From Henricia sp. BOLD:AAB3569 (taxonomy: Eukaryota > Echinodermata > Asteroidea > Spinulosida > Echinasteridae), in the NCBI GenBank assembly GCA_037783545.1, contig JBBELK010000008.1, positions 139,001-203,000 of the forward strand: DNA of 64,000 nucleotides, read 5' to 3'. Positions 9,406 to 20,881 of the stretch are shown here, piece after piece. Within the stretch, counting starts at the first letter, position 1. Every line of letters starts with the position of its first letter. Position numbers and translations under genes: made by a program. The notes below the pieces were generated by a model. The model saw nothing but the letters and a program-made list of their open reading frames with translations, ran no database searches and was not told where the DNA came from.

Positions 9406-9881
9406 ATGCCTCAACTAACTTCGAATCAAGTTCAAGGCGAGTGTGAGAAGTGTGGTCATCATACTTTTTCACCAGAGACTAAACAGGTACATGTTGCATT
9501 TATGAATGTAGCAAATTGTTGTGGAAAAGATGGCTACGTCACTTTACAGTGCGGCCACAACTTGCCTGTCATGAGTGCTGCATGTGAAGCATCATTTGTT
9601 AAGGGAATGCCAGTTACTAAGGGAAAAGTTGGCTCTAATACTGGACTAATCTCAGTGTTGAGAGACACTGGATGTTCTGGTGTCGAAGCCTAGTCACTGA
9701 CAGTCAGCTTACTGGAGACAGTAAATACTGTGTTTTTGTAGACAACACTGTTCGTCAATTCCCAGTTGCTAAAGTTAATATTGATTCACCTTACTTTGTT
9801 GGTGCTGTAGAAGCTGTGTGCATGATAGATCCAGTGTACGACATGATCATTGGCAACATTCCACAAGCTCGAGACCCTTGA
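9406..9881 (+). pseudogene. Retroviral-type aspartic protease of Gmr1-like element, frameshifted
   Basis: The first frame (9406-9693) ends with the catalytic signature VLRDTGCSGV. The second frame (9672-9881) carries the rest of the protease fold, ending with the flap/C-terminal motif DMIIGNIPQARDP. The two frames overlap around 9672-9693, so one indel separates them. A Cys-containing stretch before it (CEKCGHH) may be a Gag-derived or linker finger. The enzyme would cleave the polyprotein; this copy is inactive as a single product. Confidence 0.6.
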
Positions 9882-9932
9882 AATCCTAATCCTAAATGGC
9901 TAGGCACAGCCGAAGTAAAATAAAGCGATTAC

Positions 9933-10710
9933 TTGTATGTACAGTCTGTACAGACAAGGGCTCAGAAGGCAGATGAGGAAAAACCACTAACGGCATTGAA
10001 AGTCTCTAGTCCACTACCAGAGGTAACGGCTAATGAACTTCGTCAAGGCCAACAGACTGATCCAACACTTCATCGAATTAGAGAATTCGCAATCACTTGG
10101 GAAATAATGATCAGCAAGGGTGAGAATGTTTCACAGTTCTTTGTTAATAAAGGGTTAATCTATCGTCAGTTCACTAGTCCTAGATTAGGTGGAGGAGATG
10201 CTATCAATCAGCTAATAATACCTAAACAACAGAGAAGATTAGTGATGAAACTAGCTCATGAATCCATTTTTGGAGGTCATCATCAAGGATCCAAGAAAAC
10301 AGCAGAAAAGGTTTTGTCCAATTTCTTTTGGCCAGGTGTTCAGTCAGACATTCAACGATACTGTTCTTGTGACATTTGTCAACGGACTATTGCAAAAGGC
10401 AAAGTTACGAAAGTACCACTAGGACGAATGCCATTAATTGATGAACCTTTTCAACGAATCGCAGTCGACATATATAGTTGGTCCCATTGCACCCATTGCA
10501 CCTATGACACAGAGAGGTAATAGGTATTTATTAACTATTGTTGATTATGCCACACGTTACCCAGAGGCCGTACCACTCAAAAGCATCGAGACACATCGCG
10601 TCGCAGAAGCTCTCGTTGATGTATTATCAAGAGTTGGTGTTCCACGCGAGATCTTAACTTATCAAGGTGCGAAGTTTACTTCGGGTCTTATGAAAGAGGT
10701 AACACTATGA
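9933..10710 (+). pseudogene. Integrase of Gmr1-like element, frameshifted and truncated
   Basis: It follows the protease after only about 50 bases, beginning VQTRAQKADEEKP. The H2C2 zinc-binding domain is clear (HESIFGGHHQGSKKTAEK then CSCDICQR), then the core starts QRIAVDI. A frameshift at about 10480-10500, beside a duplicated CCATTGCAC, moves the core into a second frame (RGNRYLLTIVDYATRYPEA). The segment expected to hold the second catalytic Asp reads ILTYQGAKF, with Tyr in place of Asp. Likeness ends at 10710, so the third catalytic residue and any downstream reverse transcriptase are absent. Confidence 0.65.
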
Positions 10711-12228
10711 ACATCTACTCGGTTAAAATTACCGTTTCTCGGTTTAAAAAAAATCAACCAGTATTTTAACACCTTTTTTAACCGTGTTTTTTTCGCCACC
10801 GAAAGTGCCACTTTGTAACCGTGTTTCAACCCTTCCAAACGTTTAGTTTAAACCATAACTCTCTAGGGTGTATGTAAAATCGTATTGATTTTGAAGGATT
10901 GAGGAGTGTTTGGAAATCTGTGCCTGCGCCGCAGGCTCTCCGTAGGTGACTTCTACCTCCCCCCTCCCCGCCCCCTTCTCCCCCCCCCCCCCCCCGCCCT
11001 CCCAAGTACGACGTATAGACGAATCCGGTTGCTAAGGACACCCTCCATGCACGTCCGCCATTACTATGGGCAATCCACCGTCAAGAACTATGGGCTGTGT
11101 TGTTGTTAAAATCGAACAGCGCAGTGCGCACAATGCACCCCTTTACGTACACATTCACAGGCTTCGCAATCTTATAATAAATGCATTTTTTTTTTGAAGT
11201 GACAACATACATGTATGTTATTTAACAGCTTATCATCGACACAAAAAAAAGAAAGGTGATGGCACTGGATTGCCCCCAGTTATAGCTCTCGGATTGGTGT
11301 GTATTCCCTCATTTTTCAAGTTTGTCAATGTCAGCTATGGCCATTGCCCCCTCCCGCCACCCCGCCGCCTCCCGCCGCCTCCCGCCACCCCGCCCCCTCC
11401 CCCCACCCCACCCCCAGTTATTAGTTCGAGCGCCCTCAACTCTATGGATTTTGGTATAAGAACTCAACATCCATGAAGAAAATGTGTGGGTCAAAATCAA
11501 ATTATAATCACAGTCCTATAATTATTGCAGATAATCAGTCTTACATGTGTGTGTACCTCCATATTTGCAGATGATGAGCTTGCAGTGTCCAAGGCTGTGA
11601 TATTGGAGCTCTACAATTCAGAGAGAAAACAGAACATAAAAATAAGCAAACAAAGCACCACAGACCTTTCTCATGGACAGTTCAATCAGCATTCTGCATT
11701 CTAAATAAATTTCAGAAAACTGGAAAAAAAATAACACAAGCATGTGTACATGTAGCAAAACAAAATGTCACACACTGAACATGTACACAATCTTGTTCTC
11801 CTTTTTAACATTTTAATAAGGGTTTACATGTAGTTGAAACAAAATGAGGGGGTTAGTTGGAACATTTTCAACTAACCCATAGGTGAAGGTAGTGCCTTTT
11901 GGTAGTTTATTTTCTCACATTTTGTGCAAGGGGGATAACATTTTCTCGTTCAGATGTTTATAATACAGTACAAGAACTTGTACAGCTTGGCCTGTACATT
12001 TTGTTTTGATTAAAACGCAACAAATTGTAATACATACATGTATATTTTTCTTCTAATCCTCACCTTACACATTCATTTGGCTTAAATACAGTAATTCATG
12101 TAATGAATACAGTAATACATGTAATTTGTTAGAGTATTTTGAATCATGTTAAGAAATTAGTGAGTTTTGTCTGGCTTAATACCTGTGATAAGTACAATGT
12201 ATGTGACAAAAACTCCTTTTACATCCTA
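10711..12228. other. Non-coding stretch with C-rich tracts and a small hairpin
   Basis: No coding signal was recognised. Contents seen: a C-rich tract at about 10957-11000 including a run of more than ten C; a second C-rich, G-poor tract at about 11345-11420 made of CCTCCCGCC-type units; and a hairpin with 10-bp arms GGGTTAGTTG (11850-11859) and CAACTAACCC (11869-11878). Apparent ORFs over the tracts are low-complexity artefacts. Confidence 0.5.
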
Positions 12229-12356
12229 ATTATGCTCTGAACGGTGGAAATTGGCACTCTAAACTGCTTCGAAAGGGCCCTGTAGCCTTTCCCTTCTTTG
12301 TGGTCATTGACAATAGCCATGCGCAAGTCCTCACCGAGTTATATTTGTTTTGCCAT
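12229..12356 (-). pseudogene. Tc1-like transposase, N-terminal HTH fragment
   Basis: Read on the minus strand from the ATG at 12354-12356, the sequence encodes MAKQI, a stop, then GEDLRMAIVNDHKEGKGYRA and LSKQFRVPISTVQSII. This is the first helix-turn-helix (paired-like) of Tc1-type transposases, which binds the terminal repeats. The frame has an early stop and no catalytic domain follows. A matching terminal repeat lies about 380 bases upstream. Confidence 0.6.
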
Positions 12357-12731
12357 GCTGACCAGAAACTGAGAATGAAGGCACCAACTCCCCTCACTTT
12401 ATAGCCTACAAGCAGAGTGCTATTCTACGACATTCTTTGATTACAATTTATTTGAACAGATATGTCATGATTCAAATCTTATGCAAACCTGTTAGGATAA
12501 CTGTTGAACAACAAAAGGGAATCACTGGAATGTTGAAAGCAGGTATGAATAATTTTGAACAGGAACAAAAAAGCAAATGTGGACATTACTATTGTTATCC
12601 AAAGGATGCCGAGCCAAAACAAGTGGTCTGTGCAAGACAACTAACTTTCCTAGGATACAGTGAAAGTTCATTCACAATACGGTAGTTCTTGGGAGTGAGG
12701 AAATTTGAAAAATTTTACATTTTTCAAAGGG

Positions 12732-12755
12732 AATGCATAATTTTGGGCACAACTG
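12732..12755 (-). repeat. Terminal inverted repeat of the Tc1-like element
   Basis: On the minus strand the sequence begins CAGTTGTGCCCAAAATTATG, preceded by TA (12756-12757), the usual Tc1/mariner target. The partner repeat at the other end was not found, so the copy is truncated. Confidence 0.5.
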
Positions 12756-12981
12756 TATCTAGTTTAAATGTACAGGCAATGCATATTTTGCATCTACATG
12801 TATTATACATGTGATGTGGCTGAGGAATGGATGTTTTACTGTTACTGTTAATGTTTAAAAGATACAGTTCAAGAAGATCAAAACTTAAAAATGTAAAGTT
12901 GATAATCTAAATAAATTTTAATGTTTTATTGTTAATTTTAATATTTTAAAGTTAGAAAGTTAGAAAGTTATAAACAGTTGT

Positions 12982-13222
12982 CATACCTGCCAACATTGCC
13001 GAGTAAAATAATCGGACTGTAGTGGAAACTTGTAACGGTGGAGTTGGTACAACGATCAAGTTGACCTACATGTAGTACTGCACCCGTTTCCATGTACACA
13101 ACACATGCAGAGCGCGCGGGGAGTCAGGTCAAGTCGACCGTTCCGATTGTTCCGATTTTCAACACTTTTAACACTTAAAAATCGGAACAAATAAGATAAA
13201 ATCGGACTAGTTGGCAGGTATG
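12982..13222. mobile_element. 241-bp MITE with 13-bp terminal repeats and 6-bp target duplication
   Basis: CATACCTGCCAAC at 12982-12994 is exactly inverted at 13210-13222, and the hexamer AGTTGT flanks both ends (12976-12981 and 13223-13228). The interior has inverted ATCGGA-containing parts and no ORF. The superfamily is unclear; 6-bp duplications are uncommon among MITEs. Confidence 0.7.
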
Positions 13223-13229
13223 AGTTGTA

Positions 13230-13640
13230 CAGTGAAACATGTCATTAGGACCACCTTGATAAACAGGCCACCTGTTTATAGTGGCCACCCATCTTTGGTC
13301 CGAAATGCCATTTGTATAATGCTTAAGTAACCTTTATAAAGAGGCCACTCGATTATAGTGGCCAGTTTTTTACAGTCCAGTGAGTGGTGAATATACAAGT
13401 TTCACTGCAGTGAGTAAAAAGCGTTCTTAACCACTTGATGCATAAATTGTTTTGGTGAGCACTCTTGTTTTGTGTAGTTGTTAATGACCCCCCCTGTATC
13501 TCAAAGGGTTAATTAGCGCCCCAATTTACACCTTTTCTAAATGTCTGTTTGTAGTGGCCACCCATCTTGGGTCCCAAATGCCATATTTTTGGTATAATGC
13601 TTAAGAAACCTGTATAAAAAGGCCACCTGTTAATATAGGT
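13230..13640. repeat. Duplicated GGCCACC/TATAGTGGCCA repeat
   Basis: A block built on GTTTATAGTGGCCACCCATC, then GGTCC and AAATGCCAT, appears at about 13270-13330 and again, diverged, at about 13545-13610. Each is followed by a TATAATGCTTAAG stretch and a GAGGCCAC/AGGCCAC return. The style resembles ends of pogo/Tigger-type elements, but no terminal repeat pair was defined. Confidence 0.4.
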
Positions 13641-13900
13641 TTTCCCGGCCAATTTCGCAAAATCGTCATTCGGTTTTGAAGTACTCTTTCGTTATCGTGT
13701 GAATTTGAACAGACGTCCTGGAACCTAATTCAGGTTCACAAAAGGGCATTATTTTTCATTGTGTCCACATTCTATTTCACAAATAGGCGACCAATTGCGT
13801 TACTTCTGCATTCCATTACGCAAAAATAGCCTTTTCGGTGGAGATTAGGAATACATTTTCGTGTATGTGCAAACAAAAGTAACTGATTCATTTAAAACTT
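13637..13900. repeat. Dispersed repeat, copy 1
   Basis: Starts TATAGGTTTTCCCGGCCAAT, then TTCGCAAAAT. The same opening recurs at 62842. Both copies continue with AT-rich sequence rich in TTCGTT-type words but diverge after about 40 bases. No ORF. Confidence 0.45.
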
Positions 13901-14010
13901 ATTCACAATTTCTAAAACACACCTGGTCATTGAGACTTGTAAATACATCTGGTAGACTTGAGTCCTGAAAATAAAAAAAAGGAAAACTACATGTATGAAT
14001 TAAAATAAAA

Positions 14011-16606
14011 CTAGAGCTTCGCGTTTGTGTTTTTTACAAACGCAAGGTGATCGGGTGACAAACATTGAAATGATGATGACGACGCAGTTTTGAGATTGTT
14101 TGAAAACTTGAGTTGTTTGATGTTGAAAAAGTATTGGAATTCTCAAGACATGACTCTGACTATTCAACGCTAAAATTGTGTATCTGATGACGTCATAATT
14201 GTCAATCTTATCATAACGTTACTATTGTGTGCACAGATTGTTCAAGTATCTACTGAAGAACAAGTTTTGACATGTAGGCCTAGGCCTATATGTGGTGAAA
14301 TAATCTTTTCAATATCTATTACAGTTCTAAAGATTTTTTCATTTGAGATCATATTACTGTAGTATATCGCCGTGTGGGGAGTTGGGGTTCAATTGCATCT
14401 AGAATAAACTGACGCTCCAGTCAACTTGAGTTGCGGACCACCATGTCCATTTTATTTCCAACACAGCAACGATTTCCAGCATGTCACATTCACAGTTTTC
14501 GGGGAGAAGACATATTTACTCTGGTTCGCCGACTAAGGCTAGCCGTACATACCATGATTACACCCAAGATACAACAGCTAAGTCACCAAAAGTAAATTTC
14601 CTTGTGCTATCAAGTGTTCATTCAACTTTCCTGGCGATGATGCCACGGAAACTAGCAGTTTTATATCTTCAAAAGTCCAATTCTCTCGGTTGTAAATCAA
14701 TCCCTGCTTATTATTTCTCGTCTGTCTGACTTATTCACTACTCGCGCACGTACGTTTATATCATTGGCCGTGTGGCCCAGACATCCTCCCTAAAAAGATA
14801 CATTATGACCTCTGACCCGAGACAGGCTGCCTAGATACAAGTTCTATTATTAGAAGTCGAGCACTATATATGGGCGCAAATCGTCAGATTAGTGGAGGCT
14901 TGGCATAGCGCCCTCAAACGACTGAGTTAGCTTAATTATCAAGGGACTCAACAAATAATTTCTCCACATTACGTAACCACCGTGCACGTGATGACGTCAT
15001 CAGTGGTATATATGTAGTCATAAAGTCCACATGTGAGGGAACATTTCGTTCCGGAGAACTATGGTCAAATTCCCTACCACTTTGGCTCTATTTGCATTCA
15101 AAATGCTAAAAAAGTGTACATTTTCGAACCTCTTCCGGTTTGGACCGGAGGTTTGGGTCACACAGGGGTCATGCCATTGTATGATTTGTTCAGTTCATTG
15201 CGCCCTATCATGCTGTGAAAGAATTGTTTAAGTATCTATTACGATTCTTGAGATATGAATTTTTGAAATAATAACCATTTAATTTTTGTAATTTGACACC
15301 TGTGACGATATCATGACGTCACAATGTTGTGCACAAATTGTTCAACAATTTAATAACCATCAAGTTCTTAAATGTGACGAAAGAATCATGCAAATATCTG
15401 CTGTAGTTCTCAAGATACAGCATTTTTAAACAATTCAGCTCCAAATTTGCGTATTTTGACACCACATTAATTACGTAACTACCGTCCATGTGATGACGCC
15501 ACCCAGGTATAGTCAAAAAGTCCACATGTGTGGAAACATTTCGTTCCGTAGAAATATGGTCAAATTCACTACCACTTTGAATCTATTTGCAAACAACTTC
15601 CGGTTTGGACCGGAAGTAGGCGTCACACAGGGGTCATGACATCGTATGATTTGTTCAGTTCATTTAGACTTATCATGTTGTGAAAGAATTGTTGAAGTAT
15701 CTATTACGGTTCTTGAGATATAAATTTTGGAAATAATAACCTTTGAATTTTTGTAATTTGATACCTGATGACGTCATGATTACGTCACACTTGATGCCAT
15801 CATGATACTATACATTCTGGTGAAAGTCTGCCGTAGGGCCTATGTCTGTATCTATTTTACTAACGATTCAGCTTGGTTTGATGGGCATTGTTGCTGGTAA
15901 GTGTAAAAACTGAGATTCTCAGTTTCGTTGAACTTTGACCTCCATTTGACCCAAGAAGGAAGGGTCATATGAAAATGCCCACACAAAGAAAATTGTAGCA
16001 CAGAATGTCATCTATAAACCTGCCAAATACGAAGATCCTGGGTCACGTGGTTTTCAAGACGGAAGCATTTTAAAATATGCATATTTTGGTTTTTTTGGGG
16101 GTGTAATTTGTGACTTGATGACGTCACGATGACGTCACGCTTGATTCCATTATAATATTATACACGCTGGTGAAAGTCTGCCATAGGACCTATGCCTGTA
16201 CATAGTTTGTTAAAGATTCAGCTTGGTTTGATGGGCATTGTTGCTCAATAAGTGCAAAAATTGAGATTTTCGTTTTCGTTAAACTTTGACCTCAAATTGA
16301 CCCCAGAAGGAAGGGTCAGATGAAAATGCCCACACAAAGAAAATTGTTGGCCATGATCTAATCTATGAGCCTGCCAAATACGAAGATCATGGGTCACGTG
16401 GTTTTCTAGGCGGAAGCATTTTAAAACATGCATATTTTGGTCATTTTTTGGTTGTAATTTGATACCCGATGACGTCACGGTGACGTCACACTTGTATGCA
16501 CACCTTTCCATTGGGGTTGATGTTCCTACCAAGTTTCAAGTTGATAGCTTTAACAGTTTTGAAGAAAAGCTCTGGAAACGTTTGAGCAGAAAAAGAAGAA
16601 GAAAAA
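14011..16606. repeat. 2.6 kb complex satellite unit 1
   Basis: Opens CTAGAGCTTCGCGTTTGTG with a hairpin (GCGTTTGT, short loop, ACAAACGC) and GGTGATCGGG, and closes with an A/G-rich tail (GAAAAAGAAGAAG). It is repeated at 16607 at an offset of 2,596 bases with high identity. It carries two copies of the inner roughly 493-bp module (starting near 15236 and, shortened, 15701) and seven or eight TGACGTCA palindromes. No convincing ORF: long frames are short and not shared between modules. Confidence 0.75.
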
Positions 16607-19600
16607 CTAGAGCTTCGCGTTTGTGTTTTTTACAAACGCAAGGTGATCGGGTGACAAACATTGAAATGATGATGACGACACAGTTTTGAGATTGTTTGAA
16701 AACTTGAGTTGTTTGATGTTGAAAAAGTATTGGAATTCTCAAGACATGACTCTGACTATTCAACGCTAAAATTGTGTATCTGATGACGTTATAATTGTCA
16801 ATCTCATCATAACGTTACTATTGTGTGCATAGATTGTTCAAGTATCTACTGAAGAACAAGTTTTGACATGTAGGCCTAGGCCTATATGTGGTGAAAGAAT
16901 CTTTTCAATATCTATTACAGTTCTAAAGATTTTTTTCATTTGAGATCATATTACTGTAGTATCGCCGTGTGGGGAGTTGGGGTTCAATTGCATCTAGAAT
17001 AAACTGACGCTCCAGTCAACTTGAGTTGCGGTCCACCATGTCCATTTTATTTCCAACACAGCAACGATTTCCAGCATGTCACATTAACAGTTTTCGGGGA
17101 GAAGACATATTTACTCTGGTTCGCCGACTAAGGCTAGCCGTACATACCATGATTACACCCAAGATACAACAGCTAAGTCACCAAAAGTAAATTTCCTTGT
17201 GCTATCAAGTGTTCATTCAACTTTCCTGGCGATGATGCCACGGAAACTAGCAGTTTTATATCTTCAAAAGTCCAATTTTCTCGGTTGTAAATCAATCCCT
17301 GCTTATTATTTCTCGTCTGTCTGACTTATTCACTACTCGCGCACGTACGTTTATATCATTGGCCGTGTGGCCCAGACATCCTCCCTAAAAAGATACATTA
17401 TGACCTCTGATCCGAGACAGGCTGCCTAGATACAAGTTCTATTATTAGAAGTCGAGCACTATATATGGGCGCAAATCGTCAGATTAGTGGAGGCTTGGCA
17501 TAGCGCCCTCAAACGACTGAGTTAGCTTAATTATCAAGGGACTCAACAAATAATTTCTCCACATTACGTAACCACCATGCACGTGATGACGTCATCAGTG
17601 GTATATATGTAGTCATAAAGTCCACATGTGAGGGAACATTTCGTTCCGTAGAACTATGGTCAAATTCCCTACCACTTTGGCTCTATTTGCATTCAAAATG
17701 CTAAAAAAGTGTACATTTTCGAACCTCTTCCGGTTTGGACCGGAGGTTTGGGTCACACAGGGATCATGCCATTGTATGATTTGTTCAGTTCATTGCGACC
17801 TATCATGCTGTGAAAGAATTGTTTAAGTATCTATTACGATTCTTGAGATATGAATTTTTGAAATAATAACCATTTAATTTTTGTAATTTGACACCTGTGA
17901 CGATATCATGACGTCACAATGTTGTGCACAAATTGTTCAACAATTTAATAACCATCAAGTTCTTAAATGTGACGAAAGAATCATGCAAATATCTGCTGTA
18001 GTTCTCAAGATACAGCATTTTTAAAAAATTCAGCTCCAAATTTGCGTATTTTGACACCACATTACGTAACTACCGTCCATGTGATGACGCCACCAATGGT
18101 ATAGTCAAAAAGTCCACGTGTGTGGAAACATTTCGTTCCGTAGAAATATGGTCAAATTCACTACCACTTTGAATCTATTTGCATTCAAAACGCTTTAAAA
18201 AATGCAAATTTTCAAACAACTTCCGGTTTGGACCGGAAGTAGGCGTCACACAGGGGTCATGACATCGTATGATTTGTTCAGTTCATTTAGACTTATCATG
18301 TTGTGAAAGAATTGTTCAAGTATCTATTACGATTCTTGAGATATGAATTTTCGAAATAATAACCATTTAATTTTTGTAATTTGACACCTGTGACGATATC
18401 ATGACGTCACAATGTTGTGCACAAATTGTTCAACAATTTAATAACCATCAAGTTCTTAAATGTGACGAAAGAATCATGCAAATATCTGCTGTAGTTCTCA
18501 AGATACAGCATTTTTAAAAAATTCAGCTCCAAATTTGCGTATTTTGACACCACATTACGTAACTACCGTCCATGTGATGACGCCACCAATGGTATAGTCA
18601 AAAAGTCCACGTGTGTGGAAACATTTCGTTCCGTAGAAATATGGTCAAATTCACTACCACTTTGAATCTATTTGCATTCAAAACGCTTTAAAAAATGCAA
18701 ATTTTCAAACAACTTCCGGTTTGGACCGGAAGTAGGCGTCACACAGGGGTCATGACATCGTATGATTTGTTCAGTTCATTTAGACTTATCATGTTGTGAA
18801 AGAATTGTTCAAGTATCTATTACGATTCTTGAGATATGAATTTTCGAAATAATAACCATTTAATTTTTGTAATTTGACACCTGTGACGATATCATGACGT
18901 CAGAAAGTTGTGCACAAATTGTTCAACAATTTAATAACCATCAAGTTCTTAAATGTGACGAAAGAATCATGCAAATATCTGCTGTAGTTCTCAAGATACA
19001 GCATTTTTAAACAATTCAGCTCCACATTTGCGTATTTTGACACCACATTACGTAACTACCGTCCATGTGATGACGCCACCAATGGTATAGTCAAAAAGTC
19101 CACATGTGTGGAAACATTTCGTTCCGTAGAAATATGGTCAAATTCACTACCACTTTGAATCTATTTGCATTCAAAACGCTTTAAAAAAATGCACATTTTC
19201 AAACAACTTCCGGTTTGGACCGGAAGTAGGCGTCACACAGGGGTCATGACATCGTATGATTTGTTCAGTTCATTTAGACTTATCATGTTGTGAAAGAATT
19301 GTTCAAGTATCTATTACGGTTCTTGAGATATGAATTTTGGAAATAATAACCTTTGAATTTTTGTAATTTGATACCTGATGACGTCATGATTACGTCACAC
19401 TTGATGCCATCATGATACTATACATTCTGGTGAAAGTCTGCCGTAGGGCCTATGTCTGTATCTAATTTACTAACGATTCAGCTTGGTTTGATGGGCATTG
19501 TTGCTGGTAAGTGTAAAAACTGAGATTCTCAGTTTCGTTGAACTTTGACCTCCATTTGACCCAAGAAGGAAGGGTCATATGAAAATGCCCACACAAAGAA

Positions 19601-20208
19601 AATTGTAGCACAGAATGTCATCTATAAACCTGCCAAATACGAAGATCCTGGGTCACGTGGTTTTCAAGACGGAAGCATTTTAAAATATGCATATTTTGGT
19701 TTTTTGGGGGTGTAATTTGATACTTGATGACGTCACGATGACGTCACGCTTGATGCCATTATAATATTATACACGCTGGTGAAAGTCTGCCATAGGACCT
19801 ATGCCTGTACTTAGTTTCTTAAAGATTCAGCTTGGTTTGATGGGCATTGTTGCTCAATAAGTGCAAAAATTGAGATTTTCGTTTTCGTTGAACTTTGACC
19901 TCAAATTGACCCCAGAAGGAAGGGTCAGATGAAAATGCCCACACGAAGAAAATTGTTGGCCATGATCTGATATATAAGCCTGCCAAATACGAAGATCATG
20001 AGTCACGTGGTTTTCCAGACGGAAGCATTTTAAAACATGCATATTTTGGTCATTTTTTTGTTGTAATTTGATACCCGATGACGTCACGGTGACGTCACAC
20101 TTGTATGCACACCTTCACATTGGGGTTGATGTTCCTACCAAGTTTCAAGTTGATAGCTTGAACCGTTTCGAAGAAAAGCTCTGGAAACGTTTGAGTGGAA
20201 AAAGAAGA
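16607..20208. repeat. Complex satellite unit 2, expanded to 3.6 kb
   Basis: Matches unit 1 from its first base to the A/G-rich tail at about 20208. It is about 1 kb longer because the inner module is present four times (see separate entry). A short ORF at 19854-20087 on the minus strand repeats one at 16245-16532, but it has no recognisable protein and simply reflects the duplication. Confidence 0.75.
17831..19800. repeat. 493-bp tandem module inside satellite unit 2
   Basis: The marker CTATTACG(A/G)TTCTTGAGAT starts at 17831, 18324, 18817 and 19311, giving periods of 493, 493 and 494 bases. Successive modules are nearly identical. Each holds an ACTTCCGGTTTGGACCGGAA palindromic stretch, GTCCAC(A/G)TGTG and a TGACGTCA. 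The last module changes into the distal part of the 2.6 kb unit. Confidence 0.8.
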
Positions 20209-20344
20209 AAAAAAAAAAAAAAAAAAAAAGACAAAGAAATCGTACGATATCAATAGGTGATCGGGTTGAGCCCGATCACCTAAAAAAAAAAGACAAAGAA
20301 ATCGTACAATAGCAATAGGTGATCGGGGAACAACCCGATCACCT
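20209..20344. repeat. Poly-A tract and two 62-bp hairpin repeats
   Basis: After an A-rich run come two tandem copies (about 20222-20281 and 20283-20344) of an A-tract, GACAAAGAAATCGTAC and a GGTGATCGGG...CCCGATCACC hairpin. GGTGATCGGG also occurs near the start of each satellite unit (14046 and its counterpart). This looks like the 3' tail of a retroposed or hairpin-bearing unit; no coding. Confidence 0.55.
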
Positions 20345-20881
20345 AACAAATAATAACTCGACTTGGGTTCTTTATTGACAACAAACATGGGGCTGTTCCG
20401 TTTCATTTTCATGAACAGGTTTAGTGCTTATTACTGAAATTGAGCTTATTCGTGCAAACATTGCTGCAAAGATCCCTTAGAACTGCACATGTACGGTAGC
20501 CCGTCCCTCCTCCAGGTCAATTAGCGTTCAGTATTCTGAATACGTCATTCCCACCTTTTAGCCTTGTACTATTGTCGATTAGCAGAATGACGCCATTCTT
20601 GCGTTTTGCTCTGATGATGAGTGCAAGTTCAAAAGCGTCTTTGTTCTTACTTAATTCTACTAACATGTGTGGTCAGTCGGGTATGAGTTTACTCGATAAT
20701 GCTTCATTAAACACATGCCTCAAGTCATCTTGAATTCAACAAAACATGACCAAGTAGACGTTAGACCAGACAAAGATATTTTCTGGAAAATATCATCTGT
20801 GTTGCCAAAATTCCCCTTTATCGTGGAAAGACTCATATACACCCTGGTAAACAGCATATAACAGAAACTGAAAGTACTTAC

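Noticed and set aside
10826..11500. Pro-rich and Gly-rich ORFs
   Set aside because: They are translations of C-rich or G-rich low-complexity DNA on both strands.
16245..20256. Repeated short ORFs in the satellite units
   Set aside because: They recur only because the DNA is duplicated, differ in length between units by stops and indels, and match no protein family.
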